Positions 1 to 8,543 of a stretch of 10,353 nucleotides of DNA are shown here, piece by piece. The translations under genes were made by a program, and so were the position numbers. Every line of letters starts with the position of its first letter. Within the stretch, counting starts at the first letter, position 1. The stretch is from positions 1-10,353 of the forward strand of contig DFEL01000001.1 of NCBI GenBank assembly GCA_002369055.1, written 5' to 3'. The notes under the pieces were generated by a model that was not told the origin of the DNA, searched no databases, and worked only from the letters and a program-made list of their open reading frames with translations. The stretch comes from Cyanobacteria bacterium UBA3803 (lineage in GTDB: Bacteria; Cyanobacteriota; Vampirovibrionia; Gastranaerophilales; Gastranaerophilaceae).

Positions 1-816
1 AAGCAAGGTTTGACTGATGAACAAATAGCAACAGCTATGAAAAATCAATTGACTGATATCGCAGAAGGTAAAAAGACATTTATCGAAGCAAATGTTGAGC
101 CTCAACACAGACAAGTTGTTACAAAAGCCTTAAATGATTATTTATCGGATGCTATAAAAGGTAAGAATACAGATGCAAGTTATAAGAAATTTGCTGAAGG
201 CTTTGATAAATACCATATATTGAATAATCCGCAAGAATTGTTAAAAGAATTTGTGAGATTAACAAAATCGGATGACCCTGCTAAAAAGCAAATGGCACAA
301 GTATATGAAAGTTATATGGTAAAAGGTTGTTACGAGTTGGCAAAATTTGATACTGCTGTAACGATGATGTCGGAAGCAAGTAACGGTCACATGCACGAAG
401 TTGCAAAAGATTTTGGTAAAATTAAAACACCTAAAGAGTGGGATGAACAAGGTGGAGAACACGATTTATCAACAGATGACGGATTCTATTCATTCCTTGA
501 AAAATCACAAGAAACTTGTGGTGTTGACAATACATTGACAATGCTTAATCACATTGGACAAAACGATAGAGCAATGAGGCTTGAAATGAAGAATGCAGGT
601 CAATTAGATGAACTAAAATCTTTAATTTCAGCTGAAACATTACCACAAATTATTAATATTGTTCAAACAAAATCAGAGTTTGTTTCCGGCTTAAACTTGA
701 CTAAAGCACCAAAAGAAGCAAAATTACGTGAACAATATTTAGCTAAATTAGATGATTTGGTTAATTACATTAACGAAAATGCACCTAAGATTTTGGCTCA
801 AGCACAAGCAAAATAG
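1..816 (+). CDS. Unrecognised mostly helical protein, 5' end outside the window
   Basis: The frame is open from the first base, so the true start probably lies upstream. A TTG at position 10 is in frame but has no convincing ribosome site within the few bases visible. About 271 residues are seen, ending in TAG. The protein is hydrophilic and rich in Lys, Glu, Ala and Asn, and looks alpha-helical throughout. No membrane segment or signal peptide is seen in the visible part. The C-terminal end (AKLDDLVNYINENAPKILAQ, then a short Ala/Gln/Lys tail) looks like a terminal amphipathic helix. Two Cys residues (in KGCYEL and ETCGVD) are isolated and form no metal motif. It is followed by a strong terminator shared with the convergent atp operon, so it ends its own transcript. 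I do not recognise the family. Codon use resembles that of the neighbours, which argues for a resident gene. Function unknown. Confidence 0.85.
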   Translation, partial: KQGLTDEQIATAMKNQLTDIAEGKKTFIEANVEPQHRQVVTKALNDYLSDAIKGKNTDASYKKFAEGFDKYHILNNPQELLKEFVRLTKSDDPAKKQMAQVYESYMVKGCYELAKFDTAVTMMSEASNGHMHEVAKDFGKIKTPKEWDEQGGEHDLSTDDGFYSFLEKSQETCGVDNTLTMLNHIGQNDRAMRLEMKNAGQLDELKSLISAETLPQIINIVQTKSEFVSGLNLTKAPKEAKLREQYLAKLDDLVNYINENAPKILAQAQAK

Positions 817-836
817 TTATTAATATAAATACAAAT

Positions 837-868
837 AAAAAGGCTTTGAATAAACTCAAAGCCTTTTT
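837..868. terminator. Bidirectional intrinsic terminator
   Basis: A perfect 13-bp inverted repeat (AAAAAGGCTTTGA at 837-849 and TCAAAGCCTTTTT at 856-868) flanks a 6-nt loop. The GGC/GCC core and the A and T runs at the outer ends give a hairpin plus U-tract on both strands. It lies between the plus-strand gene ending at 816 and atpG ending at 893 on the minus strand, so it can end both convergent transcripts. Confidence 0.93.
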
Positions 869-892
869 ATTGATTATAAATATAAAATAATT

Positions 893-1819
893 TTATTTTA
901 AAGCATTAGCACCTGATACAATTTCTACAAGTTCTTGCGTAATTGCCCATTGTCTTGCTTTGTTATATTCAATAGATAACAATCTAATCATCTCATCAGC
1001 ATTGTTAGAAGCGGCAGACATTGCAGTCATTCTTGATGCAAGTTCGCTGGCTTGTGCTTCAAGTAGTGCTTGATAAATTATATTTGAAATATACATAGGT
1101 ACAATTGATTGCAAAATGCCATGAATATTCGGTTCAAATAGCATTAACGCATCTATTGCCTTAACATCTTCAGCGTGTTCAATGTCTTCTGCCAATGGTA
1201 AAATTTCCCAGTCTTGAACTGAATATGACATCATGTTTTTAAAACGTGTTGTTATAATTTCTATTTTATCAATTTTACCTTCAACAAAATATTCTGCTAT
1301 GTCTTCAGCTATGATTCTGGCACCCATTCCTGTTACGTCATTAGCAACAGAAATATAAGAATTAGCCATTTCACAGTTTAAATTATCAATTTTATTTTTT
1401 AAACCGGAAACACCTTTTTGACCAACAACAAAAAGTACAACTCTTTTACCTTCAGAGTTATATTCTTTTATTCTTGCTACGGTCTTACGTATTACGTTTG
1501 CATTGTAAGCACCTGCAAGACCTTTATTTGATGTCATTACAAGCAAGCCTACATTGTTAATTTCACGTTTTTCAAGTAAAGCAGGATAATTATCAATTGC
1601 TGACTTTACACGTAAATTTTCAAGCGAAAACTGTCCGTTTACAGTTTTAAGCATTCGTTTAAAAACAGTTGTGAGTTCAGTAGCAAATGGTCTTGCTGCC
1701 TTAACTGTTGATTCGGCTTTTTTTACCTTTGCGGCTGCAACCATTTTCATAGCACGTGTAATTTTACGTGTGTTTTGTATGCTTTGTATTCTGGTTTTTA
1801 TATCTTTTAAGTTAGCCAT
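893..1819 (-). CDS. atpG: F1Fo ATP synthase gamma subunit
   Basis: The central rotor shaft of F1, coupling c-ring rotation to catalysis in the alpha3beta3 head. It is 308 residues long. The N-terminal helix (DIKTRIQSIQNTRKITRAMK, residues 6-25, then MVAAAK) and the C-terminal helix (YNKARQWAITQELVEIVSGA, about 285-304) are classic gamma signatures. A Rossmann-like middle holds TSNKGLAGAYNAN (about 96-108). Only about 20 residues separate LPL (207-209) from FEP (229-231), so the 30-40 residue redox/regulatory insert of photosynthetic cyanobacterial gamma is absent. The slight excess over the usual ~287 residues lies near residues 60-90. It is the last gene of the operon, starting 8 nt after the atpA stop with a TAAGGT ribosome site overlapping that stop. 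A terminator follows, with no atpD or atpC. Cyanobacterial annotations often call this gene atpC. Confidence 0.97.
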   Translation of the reverse strand: MANLKDIKTRIQSIQNTRKITRAMKMVAAAKVKKAESTVKAARPFATELTTVFKRMLKTVNGQFSLENLRVKSAIDNYPALLEKREINNVGLLVMTSNKGLAGAYNANVIRKTVARIKEYNSEGKRVVLFVVGQKGVSGLKNKIDNLNCEMANSYISVANDVTGMGARIIAEDIAEYFVEGKIDKIEIITTRFKNMMSYSVQDWEILPLAEDIEHAEDVKAIDALMLFEPNIHGILQSIVPMYISNIIYQALLEAQASELASRMTAMSAASNNADEMIRLLSIEYNKARQWAITQELVEIVSGANALK

Positions 1820-1827
1820 AATTTACC

Positions 1828-3909
<2,082 letters not shown>

Positions 3910-3910
<1 letters not shown>

Positions 3911-4407
3911 TAGAAATTAAACCTATCAAGTTCATTAATACTATCAGAAACAAATTTTGCGTGATATTGAGGCTTTTTCTTCAAGACACTTATTATGTGT
4001 CTTTTTGCAAGTTCCACTGAAACAAGTGCTGCTTCTTGTGATAACTCGGAAATAATTTTTTTGCCGTTTGCTTCATTTATTTTATCTGCATTTTGTAAAA
4101 TACTTTCAGATTGAATATTAGCATCTGCAAGTATTTTTCTTTCTAAACGCATTGCATTTAAATCTGCGTTATCGTGAATTTCTTTTATTTCAGAAGTTAC
4201 ATTTTGGACTTTTTGCTCAGCAATTTGTAATTCTTTTTTTGATTTTTCTTTTGCATTTACGGAATCATCAATAAATTGTTTTACTTTTGCCTGCATTGAT
4301 GTAATCATATTGCCAACTTTTGCATACTTGATAATAATTGCAAATAATGCAACAAAGATTATAAAATTAAATGTGTTAGTTTTTACAATTAAGTTCCAAA
4401 TTTCCAT
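3910..4407 (-). CDS. atpF: F1Fo ATP synthase subunit b
   Basis: One of two b-type stator-stalk subunits, 165 residues. A single N-terminal membrane segment (about residues 12-28, FNFIIFVALFAIIIKYA) is followed by a long charged coiled coil (about 35-145). It dimerises with the b' protein encoded just upstream and connects subunit a to delta/F1. It is assigned as b because it is the second of the pair, next to atpH, as in cyanobacteria. The start lies 4 nt after the b' stop, and its ribosome site (AAGGAT) lies inside the last codons of b'. The stop is fused to the atpH start (TAATG). Both arrangements suggest coupled translation that keeps stalk subunits in balance. Family members diverge strongly, so the b versus b' choice rests partly on order. 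Confidence 0.94.
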
Positions 4408-4411
4408 TATA

Positions 4412-4885
4412 TTATCCTTGTGTTATGCTGTCTAGCAAGTCTTTGTTTTCATCTGCGTTAATTTGTTCGCCTTCGCCCAAAAATTTATTTGAAATTGCTT
4501 GTGCCAAACTAATGACTTCTGTTTTTAAAAATTCCTTTGCTTCAGAAGTGGCATTTTTATAGTACAAATTGTATGCATCTATATTCTTTTGTGCTTCTTT
4601 TCCTGCTTTTGAAGTAATTTCATCTTTTTGATTATTTACTTCAAGAGTTCTGTTAGCCACTATTTTTTTTGCCTCATCTGTTGCTTTTAACAGTTTTTCA
4701 TCTCTTTCGTGCAAAATTTCTTCTTTTTTTACGGTATTTTTTTCGGCTTCTTCATAATTTGCATCAACTAATTTTTTTCGTTTTAAAACTATGTCATTAA
4801 TAGGTTTGTATAAAATCAAATTCATCACAAACGTAAAAATAACAAAACTAACAAATGCAACTATAAATGTTCCGTTAAATTCCAT
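4412..4885 (-). CDS. atpF': F1Fo ATP synthase subunit b' (second stalk subunit)
   Basis: The diverged b-type stalk subunit, 157 residues, called atpG in many cyanobacterial annotations. It opens MEFNGTFIVAFV, with a membrane segment at about 6-26 ending NLILYKPI. That hydrophobic segment running into Tyr-Lys-Pro is typical of b'. A Lys/Glu-rich coiled coil follows (about 35-140). It is encoded directly after subunit c and before b, the position of b' in cyanobacteria, chloroplasts and some phototrophic proteobacteria. A heterodimeric b/b' stalk instead of a b2 homodimer is therefore expected. The gap to atpE is 23 nt and to atpF 4 nt. Having two b genes is one of the main taxonomic clues in this window. 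Confidence 0.93.
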   Translation of the reverse strand: MEFNGTFIVAFVSFVIFTFVMNLILYKPINDIVLKRKKLVDANYEEAEKNTVKKEEILHERDEKLLKATDEAKKIVANRTLEVNNQKDEITSKAGKEAQKNIDAYNLYYKNATSEAKEFLKTEVISLAQAISNKFLGEGEQINADENKDLLDSITQG

Positions 4886-4908
4886 AATTATAAATTCTTC
4901 CTATATTA

Positions 4909-5154
4909 TTATTTGATTAATTGTAAAGCGATGAATAACGCATAAATTGCTGTTGCTTCTGCCAAACCTAAACCGATAATAAAGTTAATGAATGCTTTAC
5001 CTGCGATTTCAGGTTGTCTTGCCATTGATTCTAACATACCTTTTGTTGCTAAGCCGATACCGATACCGCCACCAATAGCACCAAAGCCAATTGCGATACC
5101 TGCACCTAATTTACTGAATGCTGCAACTTGAGTTGCGATTTGTTCTACTGCCAT
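4909..5154 (-). CDS. atpE: F1Fo ATP synthase subunit c (rotor ring)
   Basis: The membrane proteolipid that forms the rotating c-ring, 81 residues in a two-helix hairpin. Helix 1 carries the glycine ladder GGGIGIG (28-34), and the polar loop has ARQP (45-48). Helix 2 holds the ion-carrying carboxylate Glu 66 in LAEATAIY (64-71). Compared with the Na+-binding c subunit of Ilyobacter tartaricus, the helix-1 Gln is Ile 33 and the Ser after the Glu is Ala 67. Thr 68 and Tyr 71 remain. Loss of two ligands points to proton rather than sodium coupling (inference). The ribosome site AAAGGAG lies just upstream of ATG. It is the second gene of the operon, 28 nt after atpB, with a stronger ribosome site than its neighbours, fitting the high copy number of c. 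Confidence 0.98.
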   Translation of the reverse strand: MAVEQIATQVAAFSKLGAGIAIGFGAIGGGIGIGLATKGMLESMARQPEIAGKAFINFIIGLGLAEATAIYALFIALQLIK

Positions 5155-5182
5155 AATTTTTCTCCTTTATTTTCTTACTTTT

Positions 5183-5869
5183 TTATTCTTCTTCACTTAC
5201 CGCAAGGGCAATGTATGTTGTTGATAACAACGTAAATACAAGTGCTTGAATTAATGCAACAAACACTTCAAAAAACATGAATGGTAATGGTGCAAAATAT
5301 GCACACATACTTGCAAATGTAAATACAAGTATTTCACCTGCCATTATATTGGCAAAAAGCCGTAGTGCAAGTGAAAAAGGTCTTACAAACAGCTCCAGTA
5401 AATCAACTAAGGCTATCATTATTCCATCTATTCTGAAATTTTCAATAAAAAAGTGAAATCCTTTCTTCTTTATACCAAAGAAGATGTAATATATTGAAAC
5501 CACAATAGCCATTGCTGCTGTCATGTTTATATCATTATTTGGAGATGCTAATTCTCCTGAATGCAAATGGATTAATCTCCAAGGTAACTGACCTAAGAGA
5601 TTTGCTGTTAATATGAACATAAATAACGTAAGTAACAGCGGTAAATGTTTTTTACCTTCTTTTTCTCCCATATTTGAAGCTACAATTCCGGAAAAGTATG
5701 ATATTATTGATTCAAATACTACTTGTAATTTTGTTGGAACTATTGATAATTTTCTTGTTGTAATATAAGAAACTATTATCAATAAGCCCATTGTTATCCA
5801 CATTGTAATTAATGTGTCAACGTTAAATGCAACGTTACCTATGTTTGCTATCCAGTGTCCTTCGCTCAT
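5183..5869 (-). CDS. atpB: F1Fo ATP synthase subunit a
   Basis: The membrane stator subunit that forms the two proton half-channels against the c-ring, 228 residues and rather short for the family. Several hydrophobic segments are visible (about 18-36, 76-94, 116-133, 148-162, 167-191, 195-223). The essential arginine is Arg 170 in SLALRLFANIMAGE (166-179), matching E. coli Arg210, with Glu 179 in the E. coli Glu219 position. Gln 208 in ALIQALVF matches E. coli Gln252. The ATG is preceded by AAAAGGT (5875-5881) at 5 nt spacing. It is the first gene of the operon, directly behind a promoter. The atpI gene that often precedes it is absent, since the next gene upstream is divergent birA. Confidence 0.98.
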   Translation of the reverse strand: MSEGHWIANIGNVAFNVDTLITMWITMGLLIIVSYITTRKLSIVPTKLQVVFESIISYFSGIVASNMGEKEGKKHLPLLLTLFMFILTANLLGQLPWRLIHLHSGELASPNNDINMTAAMAIVVSIYYIFFGIKKKGFHFFIENFRIDGIMIALVDLLELFVRPFSLALRLFANIMAGEILVFTFASMCAYFAPLPFMFFEVFVALIQALVFTLLSTTYIALAVSEEE

Positions 5870-5896
5870 TTCATACCTTTTATACTATTTTTTCTT

Positions 5897-5925
5897 ATTA
5901 TATATCGCTGAAAAAATTTTAGCAA
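5897..5925 (-). promoter_or_regulatory. Sigma70-type promoter of the atp operon
   Basis: On the minus strand, TTGCTA (5920-5925) and TATAAT (5897-5902) are separated by exactly 17 nt. The -10 box is a perfect consensus match and the -35 box keeps the TTG. The predicted start near 5890 gives a leader of about 20 nt, just enough to hold the AAAAGGT ribosome site of atpB. It is in the only gap able to drive the seven-gene operon. No operator or riboswitch is apparent. Confidence 0.75.
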
Positions 5926-5942
5926 ATACTTTATTTTTATTG

Positions 5943-5954
5943 TAGATTTATTTT
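5943..5954 (+). promoter_or_regulatory. Possible birA -10 box very close to the start codon
   Basis: TAGATT at 5943-5948 is a fair -10 match, and its predicted start point falls at about the birA ATG (5955). No Shine-Dalgarno sequence is seen in the T-rich bases before the ATG. No good -35 is present at 17 nt (the bases there are the reverse complement of the atp -35). A leaderless transcript is possible but unproven. Confidence 0.3.
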
Positions 5955-6659
5955 ATGAAGCTAAAATATTTAGAAGAAATAAATTCAACAAACAGTTACT
6001 GTAAGGATAATATTTTAAATCTCGAAGACAGAACAGTTGTGTATACTTTTGTTCAGACATCAGGTAGAGGGCGTTTTGCTCGCAAATGGGTAAATTTAGG
6101 TAAAGATAATTTATATTTGTCAATTGTTCTGAAACCTTCATCTGTTTTAATGCCTGTGTATTCTAATTTAACTCAATATACAAGTTTAATTTTGGCTCAA
6201 ACTTTTATGGAATCAGGTGTAAATCCTAAGATTAAGTGGCCGAATGATATTCTTATTGACGGTAAAAAAATTTCAGGGATATTAGCAGAAACTGTTTTTA
6301 AAAATGGTGAATTAAAAGGTATTATTATTGGTGTTGGGATTAATTTAAATGCTGATGCAAAAGATTTTTTGCAAATTGATAAACTTGTTACATCGTTAAA
6401 TATTGAATTAAATAAAACAGTTGATAAAATTGAATTTTTCGAAAGATTTATAAATAAATTTTTTGACGGTTATGATTTATTTTTAAAGGAAGGTTTTATG
6501 TTTATAAAACCCAAATATGAACAATTTATTGATTTTTTAGGTAAAGAAATTACAATAAACAATTTAGATGAAAAAATTGTTGGCATTGCCAAAGAAATTA
6601 CAAATGACGGTGCAATTGTAATCAATGATAAAAAATTTTTCACGGGTGATATTTTATAA
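5955..6659 (+). CDS. birA: Biotin--[acetyl-CoA carboxylase] ligase, one-domain type
   Basis: Activates biotin with ATP to biotinyl-AMP and attaches it to the lysine of carrier domains such as the acetyl-CoA carboxylase BCCP, in the cytoplasm. At 234 residues it starts at the catalytic domain (EINSTNSYC, 8-16) and has no N-terminal helix-turn-helix, so it should not act as a biotin repressor. Visible motifs are the adenylate loop SGRGRFARKW (36-45), KWPND (94-98), KISGIL with the active-site lysine (Lys 105) and GVGINLN (126-132). A small SH3-like C-terminal domain spans about 185-234. The loop has Ala 42 where the usual GRGRxGRxW has Gly. ATG at 5955 is chosen because the family homology begins at once. 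The gene is divergent from atpB and converges on the sigma gene with only 7 nt between stops and no visible terminator hairpin. Confidence 0.95.
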   Translation: MKLKYLEEINSTNSYCKDNILNLEDRTVVYTFVQTSGRGRFARKWVNLGKDNLYLSIVLKPSSVLMPVYSNLTQYTSLILAQTFMESGVNPKIKWPNDILIDGKKISGILAETVFKNGELKGIIIGVGINLNADAKDFLQIDKLVTSLNIELNKTVDKIEFFERFINKFFDGYDLFLKEGFMFIKPKYEQFIDFLGKEITINNLDEKIVGIAKEITNDGAIVINDKKFFTGDIL

Positions 6660-6666
6660 ATATAAA

Positions 6667-7338
6667 TTAAAAATCGTGTTGGTCGTGTGCTTCAAGATAT
6701 TCTCTTACGGTATTTAATGCCGCTTGCACGATACGAGTAATACGAGATGATGATAAGCCGACTTGTCTTGCTATTTCTTTAACCTGCATATTTCTGTAAA
6801 AACGATATTCAACAATAGTTCTGTCTTTTTGAGGCAATGTTGCAATGGCTTCTTTAATCATTCGACCCATTTCTGTAATTTCCGCTGCTTCATCAGGCAT
6901 TGCTTTTGTATCTTTTACAAAATCAAAAGGTGAATCACTATCGGAATTAGCAGAAGCAATACTATCAATGGACAAAATAGTTTCGTAAACGGCTTCTCTA
7001 ACTTTTGAAGGTGTTACTTCTAATCCGTCTTCATCTGTTTCGCTGTTTGCTCCTTCTTCACCTTCTTCTTTTTTGTGTTTTAACGAATACCATTTATAAC
7101 GATTTCTAAGTTCATTTCTTATAGCCCAACGAACAGCAGTACCTATGTATGCTGCATTATATCGTTCCAGTTCTTCATCCGTTTTGTCCTTTATCATGGA
7201 TTGAACTGCAATAATGCCAATGCTGACCAATTCTTCGTATTCTACCATGTGCGTAGGAATACGACGTTGCTCAACTTTTGCAACTTTTTGAACTATATCT
7301 ATGTATTCTTTTAGTCTTGAATTGCTTTGCATTTGCAT
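6667..7338 (-). CDS. fliA: FliA-like (sigma28-type) RNA polymerase sigma factor
   Basis: Alternative sigma factor expected to direct late flagellar genes. It has 223 residues. Region 2 spans about 8-85: RIPTHMVEYEELVSIG (26-41) matches the FliA pattern LPPHVELDDLISAG, and the AVRWAIRNELRNRYKW segment (68-83) matches RIRGAILDELR. Region 4 spans about 160-215, with LPQKDRTIVEYRFY and a helix-turn-helix VKEIARQVGLSSSRITRIVQ (186-205). Between them the first part of region 3 is replaced by an acidic stretch (about 90-106, EEGEEGANSETDEDG). Only its end, VREAVYETILSIDS, is recognisable. The gene follows flhB by 32 nt and is probably co-transcribed. ATG at 7338 has a second in-frame ATG two codons on and lacks a clear ribosome site, so the exact start is uncertain. 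Other class-3 sigma factors are possible, but the flhB neighbour favours FliA. Confidence 0.85.
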   Translation of the reverse strand: MQMQSNSRLKEYIDIVQKVAKVEQRRIPTHMVEYEELVSIGIIAVQSMIKDKTDEELERYNAAYIGTAVRWAIRNELRNRYKWYSLKHKKEEGEEGANSETDEDGLEVTPSKVREAVYETILSIDSIASANSDSDSPFDFVKDTKAMPDEAAEITEMGRMIKEAIATLPQKDRTIVEYRFYRNMQVKEIARQVGLSSSRITRIVQAALNTVREYLEAHDQHDF

Positions 7339-7341
7339 ATA

Positions 7342-7353
7342 CTAACCGGTCAG
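7342..7353. repeat. GC-rich near-palindrome before the sigma gene
   Basis: CTAACCGGTCAG is a 12-nt sequence that is self-complementary at 10 of 12 positions around the centre ACCGGT. It lies 4 nt upstream of the sigma-factor ATG, in the 32-nt gap after flhB, where a ribosome site would be expected. It is more GC-rich than its surroundings. It could be a small operator or a translational feature, or chance. Confidence 0.3.
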
Positions 7354-7370
7354 CAAAATAATTTATAATT

Positions 7371-8432
7371 TTATCTTTGCTTTTTTTTCATATTATACAC
7401 AAAAATTAAAATTTCTGCAATAGCCTTATATAATTCAGGCGGAATGTACTGATTAACGTCTACTATACGGTATAATGCTCTTGCAACCGGAGCATTATCT
7501 ATTACAGGTATGTTATTTTCTTCTGCAATTTTTATAATTTTGCGCGCTATCATTTCAGACCCTTTTGCTGTTAATACAGGACATTCCATTTCTGCTTGGT
7601 CGTATTTTAACGCACAAGCTACATGTATAGGATTTCTTACTACAAAGTCAGAATCCGGAACTGCGTCCATCATACCTTTTTGTAGCATTTGCATACGTCT
7701 TTGACGCAATGCCGCTTTTACGTTAGGGTCACCTTCTGTATTTTTATATTCATCTTTAATTTCTTTAAATGACATCTTTTGGTCTTTTAAGAATTTCCAT
7801 TTTGTCATACCATAATCGGCAGCGGCAATGACAAGGAATGCAAGGCAGGCTTTAAAGATAAATTCTACAATTAATTTCCCAAATTCTATCATTACTGCAA
7901 AGTTGTTATCTATTGCCGCCAGTTGTAAAATGGATTTTAAGTGTGCCGAATATACTGACCAACCTATAAATCCTAAAATGGCAACTTTTACAATATTTTT
8001 CACCAGTTCAAACAATGTTTTGATTGATACTAAATTTTTAAAATATTTAGTCGGGTTTAATTTATCAAGTTTTGGCATAAGTGGTGCTGTTGCTACAAGC
8101 GGGCCGACTTGCATAAAGTCTGCAAGTATTGCCACAGCCCATGCTAAAAATAATATTGGCCCAATAATTAAAACGGTTGGTATAACTGTCATTGTAAGAA
8201 TGTATGCTAGACCAATCTTGTCAACATTGGCATTTGGTATTTGTTCATAAAGCAGTATGTATAAATGTGTTATTTGGTTCCATATAAAAGGTGCTAATGC
8301 ATTTATTGCAGTAAAAAGTACCAACAGTGAAATTGCTGTTGAGAAGTCCTTTGATTTTACAACCTGTCCTTCTTTTCTGGCTCTTTGAAGCTTTTGGGGG
8401 GTTGCATCAAACTGCTTATCTTCATCACCCAT
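7371..8432 (-). CDS. flhB: Flagellar type III export switch protein FlhB
   Basis: Membrane component of the flagellar export gate that switches export from rod/hook to filament substrates. It has 353 residues, normal for FlhB. The N-terminus DKQFDATPQKLQRARKEGQV (5-24) is typical (the usual pattern is EKTExPTPxKLxxARxxGQV). Four membrane segments are seen at about 31-50, 77-105, 143-162 and 187-207. A cytoplasmic linker (MSFKEIKDEYKNTEGDP) leads to the autocleavage domain. The cleavage motif reads NPIH (267-270) instead of NPTH, followed by the expected VACALKYD. The C-terminal part (NIPVIDNAPVARALYR, then IPPELYKAIAEIL) is intact. A ribosome site CAAAGGT (8441-8447) sits 8 nt before ATG. Upstream is a deoC terminator, so flhB needs its own promoter in 8433-8483, which I cannot define. 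The usual fliR and flhA neighbours are missing here. Confidence 0.96.
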   Translation of the reverse strand: MGDEDKQFDATPQKLQRARKEGQVVKSKDFSTAISLLVLFTAINALAPFIWNQITHLYILLYEQIPNANVDKIGLAYILTMTVIPTVLIIGPILFLAWAVAILADFMQVGPLVATAPLMPKLDKLNPTKYFKNLVSIKTLFELVKNIVKVAILGFIGWSVYSAHLKSILQLAAIDNNFAVMIEFGKLIVEFIFKACLAFLVIAAADYGMTKWKFLKDQKMSFKEIKDEYKNTEGDPNVKAALRQRRMQMLQKGMMDAVPDSDFVVRNPIHVACALKYDQAEMECPVLTAKGSEMIARKIIKIAEENNIPVIDNAPVARALYRIVDVNQYIPPELYKAIAEILIFVYNMKKKQR

Positions 8433-8483
8433 TGAATATTACCTTTGATAGTTGTTTTACTATTAGCATGTTACTATAAACAA

Positions 8484-8515
8484 AATAAACCTTTCAAATT
8501 AATGAAAGGTTTATT
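8484..8515 (-). terminator. Intrinsic terminator of deoC
   Basis: A perfect 13-bp inverted repeat (AATAAACCTTTCA at 8484-8496 and TGAAAGGTTTATT at 8503-8515) has a 6-nt AATTAA loop. On the minus strand the hairpin is followed by TTTTGTTTAT, a usable U-tract. It lies 28 nt past the deoC stop and separates deoC from flhB transcription. On the plus strand it also has a T-rich tail but no gene to end. Confidence 0.88.
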
Positions 8516-8543
8516 AAGAAATTTTTTTAATTTTTTAAATATG

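Noticed and set aside
259..462. Minus-strand reading frame of 67 codons
   Set aside because: It lies wholly inside the plus-strand edge gene. Its product is a Phe/Cys-rich string typical of antisense translation and it has no ribosome site.
5953..6141. Minus-strand frame of 62 codons opposite the start of birA
   Set aside because: It is antisense to the conserved biotin-ligase N-terminus, with no ribosome site.
6660..6666. Terminator between birA and the sigma gene
   Set aside because: The seven bases between the convergent stops and the flanking coding ends form no GC-containing hairpin with a T-tract, so none is called.
7510..8250. Plus-strand frames of 64 and 140 codons inside flhB
   Set aside because: Shadows of flhB. 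The 140-codon product has no coherent domain, and flhB is complete on the other strand.
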